In this document: positions 36,440-47,010 of the stretch, one piece after another
Numbering within the stretch: the first letter of the stretch is position 1
Layout of the letters: each line of letters opens with the position of its first letter
Assembly: GCF_040954645.1 (NCBI RefSeq)
Contig: NC_092810.1
Coordinates: forward strand, 68,756,660 to 68,820,659
DNA from: Diabrotica undecimpunctata
Lineage: Eukaryota > Arthropoda > Insecta > Coleoptera > Chrysomelidae
DNA: 64,000 nucleotides
Direction of reading: 5' to 3'
Made by a program: the position numbers and the translations under genes
The notes under the pieces: model-generated
What the model saw: the letters and a program-made list of their open reading frames with translations, nothing else
What the model was told of the DNA's origin: nothing
Database searches by the model: none

Positions 36440-36890
36440 TGAACTCCATCTTTTTCAATCTCAAAAGGATTGACAAGAGTATTGCTGTATTGCTCCTACT
36501 CTGTTTAAAGTGTACACGAATGAGGCTGTATGGGAATACAATAAGAGACACGACACCATCCTCTTCTATTTGCTAACGATCAGGTTATCATAGCAGCTGA
36601 TCACGACGACGCTTCCTATATGATGAGAAAATTACAGGAATAGTTAGCTGAATATTGCAAGGAAAATAATCTAGGGAAAACAGAGTATGTGGTGATCGGT
36701 GAACAAGAACTCAGACTTGAGAATAGTGTGGATAAAAATTGTAAGAATTTTAAATATCTATAATACAGGAACTTCTGATGTAGACGTTAATAATAAAATA
36801 GCTCAAGGTAAGCGAGCTATAAGACAACTGAACTCCGTATTATAGAATGATAAAATTACAAGACACTAAACGTCAGATTTATAAGGCAAT
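36440..36890 (+). pseudogene. RTE-like reverse transcriptase, copy A (palm and thumb)
   Basis: Reads PTLFKVYTNEAVWEYNKRHD (near 36497), LFANDQVIIAADHDDASYMM (36568), RKLQE, TEYVVIGEQE (36680), FKYL, TSDVDVNNKIAQGKRAIRQL (36775) and TKRQIYKAITES (36860). The catalytic FADD is FAND here, so the first aspartate of the pair is lost. The fragment ends at 36890-36900, where a second RT copy begins from an earlier part of the same domain. That makes a chimeric junction. Confidence 0.8.
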
Positions 36891-36899
36891 AACAGAAAG

Positions 36900-37427
36900 T
36901 AGCAAAAAAGGAGACAAAAAGAAATGCAAAAATTACGGAAGTATAAGCGTTATTAGCTCATTGGAGGAAAACCAATATGAAGAAATAGAAGATCAGAGTG
37001 GATTCCGTACTAGCAGATCTTGTGTTGACATATTGACAATATATTTGTACTTATGCAAAGTGTCGTTAAAATGGAGAATAAAATTTTAGACGAATTTCCT
37101 GCCACAAAAGGCTTGAGGCAAGGATGTTCTATCTCCAATACTATTCAAAATTTATATTCAAGAAGCATTAACCAACTGGAGGAGAAAATGCAGTAATGGG
37201 ACTAGAACTTGGAACAAGTACGTAAAAAATCTTTTCTTCACAGTCGATCAAGTCATTATGGCAAACGATGAGGAAGGTATGGATTACATGATTCGAAAGT
37301 TTACCAAAGAATGAAAATTGGGGACTCACCATTAACATTAACAAAGCGGAATATCTAAGAATAAAGGACGAAGAAAAAGACCCACAACTCTCCATTGGAG
37401 ATATAAAAGAATGCGAAAAATCTAAAT
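36900..37427 (+). pseudogene. RTE-like reverse transcriptase, copy B, part 1
   Basis: Starts at the RT fingers with KKGDKKKCKNYGSISVISSL, QSGFRTSRSCVDILTI, then PILFKIYIQEALTNWRRKCS (37137), LFFTVDQVIMANDEEGMDYM (37222), RKFTKE, and GDIKECEKSK ending at 37427. The catalytic FADD has decayed to FTVD. Part 2 resumes at 39356 after a palindromic insertion: the reading frame across the insertion, with one target-duplication copy removed, is GAA AAA TCT AAA TAC CCA AAG, matching the family's ECESFKYLG block. Confidence 0.8.
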
Positions 37428-39355
37428 TAAAATAATATATGGTTGAATGCTCGAATATATGAACTTAAGTCAAACAAAAGGCAAATATCGAGCACAGTTT
37501 TTTATTAAATCTTCCTCAAGTACTTCTGCTCTCAGAGCATCTTCAGGAGCATCTGAAATAAGCTAAGAAACGTTTTTTCAACTGAAAGAAAATTGGTTAA
37601 CTTCGAAAAAACTCAAAGTTGATGGTTAATAAAAATGTTTATATAACGTGTTAGACTTACTTCGTCAAAAATGTTGGCTTGCTAGCACGTCAATGAATGT
37701 TACATTCATTGTAAATTACATTTACACAAAAACTAACACTAGGCAAAGGATAATCAGTTTAAAATTATTTCGATTGTGGGTAAAGTCAGGAGATAGAATG
37801 GCTCCTGGTCTTAAGGGAAATGTTAAAGTGATATATGACAACTTGGATGAGCAGTCACAACCATGGTGATCTGCACATATCAAAATTCTATGGTACACTG
37901 AACATTGACCAAAAGTCCAACTGACCAGTAATATAGGAAAAGATAACTGATGGAATATGAAATTATATTAATTACTGTATGTAGACTGTATACTCGAGAT
38001 CTCACACTCAATCCTGTCAGTGATAATTTAGGTGATAATTTGGGGACAAAAGAAGTGGACATACAATGTGAATGTAAGAACTAGACTAAACAATCTGTTA
38101 GAGAGCAGTTGGTTGACTACACTAAAAAGGTCTACCAAGCACTACCAATACTATATAAAAAAAGAAATTGAAATAACGAATTAAATACTTGGAATTAAAA
38201 ATCAAAGTTGACAACAAAGCGTGCAAACTGAAATATAACCTACTGGTACAGTCGAACTTACAGGCAATAGGAGAACCATTTCTACATGGAAAATGTGGAA
38301 ATGGTATACCTAAATTACGAAAAGATATGGAGCGTGGAATTAAATTGAAATCATGATTACAATCATCAATAACTTGCTAAACAAGCTTGTGATCAATTGA
38401 TCTACAGTTGGCATTAATTACACTCTCCCTATCTTTTCGTAATTTAAATATTCCATTTTCACAGCTGTATATTTTAACATATCTCACTGTTGGTCAGTTG
38501 ATCTTGAGTAATAATGCTTTGACATTTTTAATGGTTTTCCCATTGACTGTAAGTTTGACTGAACCAGTGCTTTTATACTTCAGTTTGAACACTGTGTTTT
38601 CAACATTGATTTTTAATTCTAAGTATTTCATTTTCAGATTTCAATTTCTTCTTTTCTACAGTATTGGTAGTGCTTGGTAGACCTTTTTAGTGTAATCAAC
38701 CACCCACTCTCTAACATATTGTTTAGTCTAGTTCTTATATTCACTCTCTATGTTCACTTCATTTGCTCCCAAATTACCTAACACCTAAATTATCACTGAC
38801 AGGTTTGAGCGTGAGATCTGGATTATACAGTTTACATATAGTAATTAATATAATATATTTCATCAGTTGGTTTTTCCTATATTGCTGGTCAGTTGGACTT
38901 TTGGTCTATGTTCAGTTTACCATAGAATTTTGAAATGTGCAAATCACCATCATTGTGACTGCTCATTAAAATTGTCATATGTCACTTTAACATTTCTGTT
39001 GAGACCAGGAGTCATTCTATCTCCTGCCTTTGGCGAGAATGTAGCTTCAAAATAATTTTAAACTTTTTGTCCTTTGTCTAGTGTTAGTTTTTGTGTAAAT
39101 GTAATTAATGTATATAACATTCATTGACATGATGGATAGCCAATATTTTTGAGGAAATAAGTCTAAAACGTTATATAAACATTTTTTTATCAACCATCAA
39201 TTTCGAGTTTTTTCGAAGTTAACTAATTTTCCTTCAGTTGGAAAAACGTTTCTTGGCTTATTTCAGATGCCCCTAAAGATGCTCTGAGAGCGAAAGTACT
39301 TGGGGAAGATTTAATAAAAAACTGTGCTCGATATTTGCCTTTAATTTGAGTAATG
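37428..39355. mobile_element. 1.93 kb palindromic (fold-back) transposon with 9-bp target duplication
   Basis: The arms run to a centre near 38.4 kb and look 85-90% identical. Examples: AAAGGCAAATATCGAGCACA (37480) against TGTGCTCGATATTTGCCTTT (39321), and CCAAAAGTCCAACTGACCAG (37908) against CTGGTCAGTTGGACTTTTGG (38883). It is flanked by AATCTAAAT at 37419-37427 and 39356-39364, inside an RT reading frame. The left end has about 40 bp not mirrored on the right. No transposase is encoded. A 9-bp duplication with long TIRs would suit a Mutator-like origin, which is inference. Confidence 0.85.
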
Positions 39356-39717
39356 AATCTAAATACCCAAAGATAATAATAGCGAATGAATAAATATCGA
39401 AACGGCACATTCAGCAAAAAACACAACAGGTCCTTAATGTGGTACAAACACTAGACTCATTACTTTGGTCTCCTAAAATTAGTTTACGAACAATGTTTAC
39501 GACAATCTACAACTCGGTTGTAGAACCAATTTTAACGTACGGATCTAAATGTTGGCAAATGCCGATGAAAGAGAAGAAAAAACTGAAAGTGTTCGATATC
39601 GACTACCTAAGAAGAGCGTGCCGGATATCCAGACTTAAACACATCCCAAACGAAAAAATATGTGTCAAAAAATTGTTCTTGTCATATGTCCTTGTGTATC
39701 GCTTGGTTTTCTTGTAA
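39356..39717 (+). pseudogene. RTE-like reverse transcriptase, copy B, part 2
   Basis: Continuation of copy B after the palindromic insertion. It resumes at KYPKIIIAN (the YLG block), then LLWSPKISLRTMFTTIYNSV, VEPILTYGSKCWQMPMKEKK, VFDIDYLRRACRISRLKHIP and NEKI. This is the thumb/connection region that ends most insect RTE-like ORFs. It stops at 39717, where antisense RTE sequence begins. Confidence 0.8.
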
Positions 39718-40870
39718 AATCTCCTAGTCTCTCTTCTGTTATTATAGTCTGTAATTTGTTTTATTTTTCTATTTCACATTTCTCTCCGTTTTCTTCTACA
39801 TATTCTCCTTGCATACCTTCTTAGTTCTTCATATATCCGTCTATTCGATCGAGAATTCCTTTGTAGACATTTCTGCCTAAACATATCTACCAAAACAACA
39901 CAACAAAAGTAAAAGTAGAAGAAGAACTAACCGACCCTATTAAAGTTGGTAATGGGATAAGACAGGGAGATTCCTTGAGTCTTCTATTGTTCAACCTGAT
40001 TATGGATGAAATAATAAAAAAGTAAGAACTAAAAAAGAATACCAAATGGGAGAAAAACAACTTAAAATAATCTGCTATGTAGACGACACAATACTACTAT
40101 CTCAAAGTGAAGACGATTAACAACGTATGCTGCACCAATTTAATATAACCGCCAGAAAATTTAACATGTTAATTTCTCCAAAAAGACAATATAAATGGTT
40201 ACAACTGCAAATGTACTAAAATGGAAATTAGAGCTGTAAGGTCATATAATAGAACAAGTGATGGAGTTTAAATATCTAGGCATCACATTATCTAGCTACG
40301 GAAAGCTCGAAAGAAATGAAAGAAATGAAAGGCAGAATTTACAAAATAGTCATCAGACCAATAATGACATACGCGGCAGAAACACGACCTGACACAGAGA
40401 AGACAAAAAGGATATTATAAAGAGCAGAGATGAAAACACTTAGAAAAATTGATGGTAAGACACTATAGGACAGAGCTAGAAGTACAGATATACGACGTAG
40501 ATGCAAGGTGGAGAACATCAAGAACTGGGTAAGAAATAGAAGAGTAGAATGGAACGATCATATAAGCCGAATGACAACAAATAGAGTAGTAAAGACGAAA
40601 AGGGACAGTTCCCCAATAGGAAGACGATCAGTAGGAAGACCACAAAACGATGGAACGGCAACTTACTGGAGGCACATTGAAAAACGGACAGAGGCATGTC
40701 TACATAAAAAGAAAAAGAAGACATTTCTGCCTAACTTTTTGCTATTTTTTAGTAATTCGTAATCTTGGTCAAACCATTTCTCGTTTCTTTTGCTTGAGGT
40801 TTCGTCTAATGTTTCCCTTGGTATGTATTGGTAAATTGTCCTTTGGATGATATTTCATTCGTCTTCGATG
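39718..40870 (-). pseudogene. RTE-like EN-RT linker on the minus strand, split by an RTE insertion
   Basis: Minus-strand sequence at 40735-40870 and 39718-39864 reads as one stretch once the 39881-40718 insertion and one duplicated target copy are removed. Lysine/arginine-rich blocks such as GLTKITNY and RRYARRICRRKRREM-like sequence follow the pattern of the linker between endonuclease and RT in this family ('R.EARRICRRKKRE'). Stops are frequent. Assignment rests on order and composition, so it is tentative. Confidence 0.45.
39881..40718 (+). mobile_element. 5'-truncated RTE-like insertion with 16-bp target duplication
   Basis: Flanked by AGACATTTCTGCCTAA at 39865-39880 and 40719-40734. The insert reads DPIKVGNGIRQGDSL, LLFNLIMDEIIKK, the intact catalytic CYVDDTILLSQSEDD near 40075, EFKYLGITLSSYGKL, RPIMTYAAETRPDT, MKTLRKIDGKTL, and the tail RVEWNDHISRMTTNRVV, IGRRSVGRP. 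It ends in AAAAAGAAAAAGAAG, an A/AAG-rich 3' tail. The first ~350 codons of RT and all EN are absent. Several indels disrupt the frame. Confidence 0.9.
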
Positions 40871-40930
40871 TTATTTTCTTCTCCTCTTTCATTTAATATT
40901 AACTTTATTTTCTGCTGGTTTTTATTCTTA

Positions 40931-41148
40931 TGATTTTTAAACATATATGTGTTCCATTTTATTTTTTTGCCCTTTTCTCTTTTCTTACCATTGATATTCT
41001 TTGTTTTATATCTCTATGATAAGATCTTTAAACATATATAAATGATTTTTAAACATATATGTGGTCCATTTTATTTTTTTGGTCCCTTTCTCTTTTCTTA
41101 TCATTGATCTCTTTGTTTTATATCTATATAATACGATCTAACATCTGT
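40931..41148. repeat. Two-copy tandem duplication, period ~112 bp
   Basis: TGATTTTTAAACATATATGT starts at 40931 and again at 41043. The following sequence, through CCATTTTATTTTTTTG and CTTTGTTTTATATCT, is repeated with about 90% identity. No coding content. Confidence 0.8.
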
Positions 41149-43281
41149 TACGGAGGTTGCTCATCGCTTATATATAAATATATGATCAATTTGATTAAAT
41201 TTATTAGTACCAGGTAACATATCAATTCATTCACTCGAATATCAGCCTGAGGGAAAAAAGTTGAATATCAAGGAATGTTTGGAAAAAAAACATAACTGAG
41301 GACAAGAAAAAATTGGATAAATAAAAGACTAAGGACTAAAAGTAATAAAAGAGAAAGAAGATGCCCTGATTTGGCATGTCAGCTATTTCACAGTACTGCC
41401 CTAAACAGCCCGGATCACTCAATCTTCTTTAAGGAATGGAGATACCATAACCAATGGAATATAGGCAGATAATGTGTACAGAATTTTGTAGAATGTAGAA
41501 TGTAGAAAAAAGTAGATTATTTTAAAGTTAAGCTCATTTTACAACCTTTTAAGTTAATTACCACAATCATAGAAAATAAATTTCAAAGTATATCGCGTAA
41601 GGAGTAAGTATAAAATAAAATAAAACAAATTAACATTAAATTTTACATAGTTAATCATTTGCCAATACAGAAATATGTAAAATGAATAAAAAAACTTTAT
41701 AAAATTTAAGTTTTCACGTGTAATTAAAGAAAAACATTTATTCCGATGTACGTAAATAATTACTGTTTACAGAAACAGTTGTTTAAAATTATTCGCGACC
41801 TTCATTCATTTTAACCAACAAAATTGTGTATTGTAACATTACCAAATACATTTTTAATTGTTCAGGTTTGGATTGCGGTTTATAACAAAACATCCTAAAA
41901 AAGTCTAATAATAATTAGTCATACCATGTGGGCACCTCCAAAAATAGCGCAAGAACTGAAGCGAGTGAATAAAAAACTTGTTATACACTGATTCAACTGA
42001 CGTTTGACGCATACTGTTTTACGGTAGCAAACATTTTTCTACTTTGATGAGGTAATTGGTGTTTAAAAATTGATAAAACCATAGTGCAAACAATCGCATA
42101 TGCCGAGGTTAAAGTGTGTAAATATTAAATGGGGTCTCTAATAGGAGCATTCACGGACATAATGTTTGGCTAATTAATTTTTGGCCTAATTTTAACTAAA
42201 ATTTTACGCTAGCTTAACCTGGCTGGCGTCAGATTACATTAGATATTTTTTATTAACAGTTTAATGTATTCCCGATTTGTATCTAACAAATTGTAATGGT
42301 TTACTAAATGTTATAGGCAGTTATTTTTTAATAAATTAATGGACTATATTTTACATTCCTATCTATATTAAAATCTTCTAGAAAAACCTAAAAATGTTCT
42401 AAAAGATTCCATTTATTAAGTAATACAAACAACTTGACCTTACAGATATTATAGCAAACTTTTTCCACTGAACCCCGACATTGTACTATATAGCAGCCAA
42501 CGATGGCAAGAACGTCTCCTCCTGCCAGGAACTTAACACTACAGTATTTCACCAATTCCGTGATGCTTAATTAGGCTTAATTATTGCTTAATTAAATGTG
42601 CCTTAGCAATCTAAACTTATGTTCTCACATTTGGTTATTGGTGAGGGTTGATCTTCGCCTGATCTGTACTATCCGTAACATATTATTTTTAAATCTATTA
42701 TTTTTTCGGTGTTATCTAAACATCGTAATTTCTGCAACATACATTCGTTTTCTTTATTTCTAACTGCCCAATTCCTCTCATTCTCTAGAGAAGTCCGTGA
42801 CAAGTTTCCTCATTCGACCAACCAATGTTTCTTAGCATAAAAGAGGGGTCCTTATATGCTAATTATTACATTCGCGCCAAGACTCCGATGACACTTTAAT
42901 TTAATGGTGATGAATGAAACAAATACTATTACCTATAAAAAAAATCACAAAATGGATTCTCTAAAAATCGCAAAGATCGATTTTACCAAGGAATTTAAAA
43001 AGGCTAATATAATCGTCAGTAAGGAACCTTAGAACTAAGTAATGGAAATACGAAGATCTTACAAAAATCAAAATGAAGTGAAATATAAAGAAACCCAGAA
43101 AATCACCAGAAAAATATCAAGAAAGCGAAAGAAGCATGGATGAACAGCAGATGTGAGTTTAAGGATAAAGGAAGTCAAATATGACAAATATGAAGAAAAG
43201 ATCACTACACTCCAGTTGATGATAACAATCAAGTATTATCTATCACAGAAAATGTAGGAAAAATGTATTGGAGAAAATATA
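41149..43281. other. AT-rich interval, mostly unassigned
   Basis: No confident gene. 43060-43280 is A/K-codon-rich (KKPRKSPEK-type and KYKETQKITRKISRKRKK reading) and could be the EN-RT linker of the RTE-like copy that resumes at 44704, which would make the mariner insertion split it, but this is weak. 41280-41470 and 42600-42870 show no recognised motif. Confidence 0.35.
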
Positions 43282-44701
43282 CTCAGTGACATTAGAAGTG
43301 TTACACCCAGAAGGAATAATTTCTTGAACTTAATTTTTTGGCAACATGGTAGATTTACATCAAGAATGAAACAATAACGTTGTCAAGAATTTTTATTAAC
43401 AAGTAATCAAAAAAAAATTAATAATGTGTTTGGCGACCCCGTAGCTGAATACACTCCTGTATACGTCTAGGCATGGACAAAATGAGATGTTCAATGTCTG
43501 CTTGTGGCACCTCGTTCCAAGCAACTTAAACTTCATGTATTAACTGTGCCAAAGTCTGTGCAGGATGGTGCAAAGTGGACAGTCTCCTTCCCATCATATC
43601 CCATACATGTTCGATAGGATTTAAATCCGGAACACGGGACGACCGTGGCAACACATTAACGCCAGCTTCTTGGAAAAAGTCCATAGTTTGATGAGTAATA
43701 TGGGGACGCACGTTGTGTTGCTGAAAAAGGACGTCTCGACGGCCGTCGAGATAACTCAGTAAACTGGTTTGTAAGATGTCTTCAACATAACGAGCAGCCG
43801 TGATATTGCCTCTAATAAAGACAAATGGTGATCGGTTACCATAGGCAATAGCCCCCCAAACCATTACTCCAACTGTCCTGTATACATGCCTCTCAACAGC
43901 AAACCCGATATCTCGTCGTTCTCCACGGCGGCGTCTTACCATCCTACGACCATTATGCATTCCTAAACAGAATCGTGATTCATCGCTGAATGCCACATTA
44001 CGCCATTCTGCTACCCAATGCTGCCGTTCTCTGCAAGAATTCAAACGTTGATGACCGTGGTCCGCAGTCTAAGGAAGCACTAGTCATGGGCGGAATGAAA
44101 ACAATCCAAAGGCTCGAATACGACGGTATAGTGTACGCATACTAACAGGTCTACCTACTACTCCAAACCATTGGTCAGCAATTTGACGCGCAGTAGCAAA
44201 ACGGTCTCGCAGAGCCAGTAATCTAAAGCGCCTATCTTGACGCTCCGTGGTACGCCTTGGTTGACCAGTTGGTCTTCTTCGTGTTCCTCTTCCTTAGTTT
44301 GTCCACACACGACAGACACGCATAGCCGTCATTGCCGTACAATTAACACGACGGCCAATTTCGCGATACGACAAACCCATATCTTTATACGCAATATTTC
44401 TGCCCCTGTCAAAATCGCTAAAATGGTGGTAATTATGGTTTATTCGAACTCGAGGCATTTGCTTACACTGAATACAATTAGACTGAGGAACAATAACTAA
44501 AAATTTCTATACGAACCGGTTGTCACAAGTCGGTCTTTCACAAAAAAATTTAGAAGATAAAACTTTATTTTTACAAAAAGTAGAAGAGATAAACCATTGG
44601 TATTGTTATCATAGCATGTTTTAAATATAGTCATTCTGTTGCCAAAAAATTAAGTTCAAGAAATTACTCCTTCTGGGTGTAACACTTCTAATGTCACTGA
44701 G
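43282..44701 (-). mobile_element. Mariner/Tc1-like transposon, 1420 bp, ~65 bp TIRs
   Basis: Begins CTCAGTGACATTAGAAGTGT and ends with its complement, flanked by TA at 43280-43281 and 44702-44703. The TIRs match for about 65 bp with one mismatch (GGAATAA against GGAGTAA), then diverge. Both ends are intact and near-identical, pointing to a comparatively recent insertion. The transposase is on the minus strand with four in-frame stops. Confidence 0.9.
43418..44458 (-). pseudogene. Tc1/mariner-type transposase, four stops, second Asp lost
   Basis: Reads from ATG at 44458: MPRVRINHNYHHFSDFDRGR, DMGLSYREIGRRVNCTAMTA (helix-turn-helix), a stop after CRVWTN, QPRRTTERQDRRF, ATARQIADQWFG, two stops around SFRP/LVLP, then from 44044 VAFSDESRFCLG (first D), VMVWGAIAYG, LFQQHNVRPHITHQ (second block) and VPDLNPIEHVWDMMGRRL (third acidic residue). 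The second block is QQDNARPH in the family; here CAC replaces GAC, so the catalytic Asp is His. A stop after LIHEV (43526) precedes the true C-terminus PRRIQECIQLRGRQTHY. Otherwise the frame is continuous over about 346 codons without indels. Confidence 0.9.
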
Positions 44702-44703
44702 TA

Positions 44704-45325
44704 TATATCTCTTTGATGACGAAAGAACATTACCACAAATCAATAAAGTCCAAAAAAACAATAATATAGTCGAGATACGAGCACGCATAAAGTATGCTAG
44801 GTATGCTTTTCAAAGAATGACGAAATTCCTAATAAACTCTTCCTTATTATTGGACATCCGATTTGTAATGACATTCATTTATTCCATACTGCTAAATGGA
44901 GTGGAAATATGGACTTTCGGGCTATGGAATTTCGGGCCTATTGCCTTTTTGGAATTATAAGTATGAGGTGGATAGATCCCTTTGAGATATGGGTTTGTCG
45001 AAGGATGCTGAAGATCTCTTGGACAGAGCATGTGACCAACAATGAGGTACTGAGAAGGATAGGGACAGAGAAGCAAACTAGTTATAAAGGACATATTTAC
45101 AGAGGAGAAAAATACAACTTACTACACTCATACTGGAAGTGAAAGTGGAAGGAAAAAAGATCCAGGAACAAGAAAATTGGCTCGTGGCTGAAGAATGTAA
45201 GAGACTGGACAGGCATGGACACCCATTCATTATTGTAATTATTAAGAACAGATCAAAATAAAGAGCAATTCGCTGTAAGTATCGCCAACCTTCAGGGATG
45301 GTGAAGGTAACTTAAAAAGAAGAAT
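44704..45325 (+). pseudogene. RTE-type endonuclease-RT C-terminal remnant
   Basis: Reads IRARIKYARYAFQRMTKF, FIYSILLNGVEIWTF, then after a frame change FEIWVCRRMLKISWTEHVTN, YKGHIYRGEKYNLLHS, GSWLKNVRDWTGMDTHSLL and EQFAVSIANLQG. It is the same tail family as 22865-23617. It begins directly at the right edge of the mariner-like element, so its upstream part is missing or lies left of 43282. It ends with AACTTAAAAAGAAGAA. Confidence 0.8.
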
Positions 45326-45439
45326 ACTTATGTCTTTGTTATTATACATAGCTTTAGACCCATATATTTGGTAATATGTAGCTATAAAGTTCCCGAGAAG
45401 ATTATTTAGAACAAAATCACTAAAAGAATTTAAACACGC

Positions 45440-45640
45440 TTGAATAACTGAAACAGCTATCCGACAAGTGAAAAATAAGTTACCGATCTAGATAACATTA
45501 ACCCAGAACAGATACAGCATTTCGGTCCTAGTACCAACCTCAATAGGGTGAGTGATAGTTTTAAAAAAACATATAACTAGAGATCTTGTTATGAAATCAC
45601 TTTAACAGCCGTTGAAATCACTCAACCACCAAACAAATAT
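45440..45640 (+). pseudogene. Non-LTR RT fragment, pre-fingers region
   Basis: In mixed frames the sequence reads ETAIRQVKN, then DLDNINPEQIQHFGPSTNLN and VSDSFKKT. This matches the region before the RT fingers in Jockey-type elements ('.AI..MKNGKA.G.D.I.PE.IKH.GP.....L...F'). Only about 60 codons remain and the catalytic parts are absent. Confidence 0.5.
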
Positions 45641-45654
45641 ATTTTAAAAAATAT

Positions 45655-45765
45655 TTAGTTTCAAAATCTAATGTCAAATAGAATAATCCATAAGCGATAA
45701 AAAAATCCATAATTTAGTGTCAAAATCTAATTTCAAATATAATAATCCATAAGCAATGAAAAAGC
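45655..45765. repeat. Short two-copy tandem duplication, period ~58 bp
   Basis: TCAAAATCTAATGTCAAATA and TCAAAATCTAATTTCAAATA start two successive copies, each followed by TAATCCATAAGC(G/A)AT. It lies just left of the fold-back at 45821-47010. Confidence 0.7.
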
Positions 45766-45820
45766 ATTGCTGACTTAAAAAAGATCATATTATAATGTCG
45801 TAAAGGTAGCATATCAATTT

Positions 45821-47010
45821 AAGACCGAATTCATACCAAGACTATAATTTATTGCTAATTCATTCTGGAAAGAAAAAAATATTGCTGTAGCCGTTTCCGA
45901 GAAACAATGAGTATGCAATTTATGGTAAAGCTAGCATAGCTATAGCTATATCTCGGCACGGAAAAGGGCTACAGGGTCCATCTTGATGGCATATTTTATT
46001 GATAATTAATTGCTGTTGATTGGTACATTGACCAATTTCCAAAAATTACCCCATCATCTCCTAGCACAAAACTCACCCCCGGAAAAATCGAGATCTCTTC
46101 AAAAACGATGAAACTAGAAAAGTGAACTGCAAGTACTTAATTGCTAAATTATTGCTTAAGGTTTACGCCTAGAAACAATTCATTGCTGCAACCGTTTCCG
46201 AGAAATAATGTGTATGCTAACTTTAGGGTAAAACTACGTAGCCACAGCTATATTTCGGCAATTAAAAGGGCTACAGGGCTCATCTTGATATTTCGTATAT
46301 TTTATTGATTATTAATTGCTGTTGATTGAGACATTGACCAATCCCCAAAAACTATTCCATCATCCCTTAGTGCAAAACACCATTAGTGCAAAAAAAAGTT
46401 AATTCCTTGCGGTTCACTTTTTTAGTTGCATCGTTTTTTGCCGATATCTCGATTTTTCGGGGTGAGTTTTGCGCAAGTTGATGAGGGCTAGTTTTTGGGG
46501 ATCGGTCAATGTAATAATCAACAATAATTAATTAATAAAATATGCCGATAAGATAGGTCCTGTACCCCTTTCCATTGCCGATATATAGCTATCGCTACGT
46601 AATTTTACCATAAAGTTAATATAAAAATTGTTTCTCGGAAACTGTTGCAGCAATAAATTGTGTCTTGGCGTAAAACTTCAACAATCAATTAGCAATTAAT
46701 TCCTTGCGGTTCACTTTTATAGTTTTTGGCCGATATCTCGATTTTACGATTTTCCGGGGATGAGTTTCACGATAGAGGATGATTGGGTAGTTTTTAGGAA
46801 TTGACCAATGTATCAATCCACAGCAATTAATTAGCAATCAAATATGCCGCCAAAATGGTCCCTGTGACCCTTTTCTTTGCGAGATATAACTATGGCTATG
46901 CTAGCGTAAAGGTAGCATAACCGTTGTTTCGCGGAAACGGCTACAGCAATAAATTTTTTGTTTCCGTAATAAACTAGCAATAAATTATAGTCTTGGTCTG
47001 AATTCGGCCT
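45821..47010. repeat. Fold-back element built from ~300 bp satellite-like units
   Basis: Left end AAGACCGAATTCATACCAAG and right end CTTGGTCTGAATTCGGCCTT are inverted repeats. Each arm holds two tandem ~300 bp units. Landmarks such as CCTTGCGGTTCACTTTT at 46404 and 46700 give a period near 297 bp, and their complements lie in the left arm. The arms meet near 46.39 kb. No coding sequence. The single arm at 27296-27864 belongs to the same family. Confidence 0.8.
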
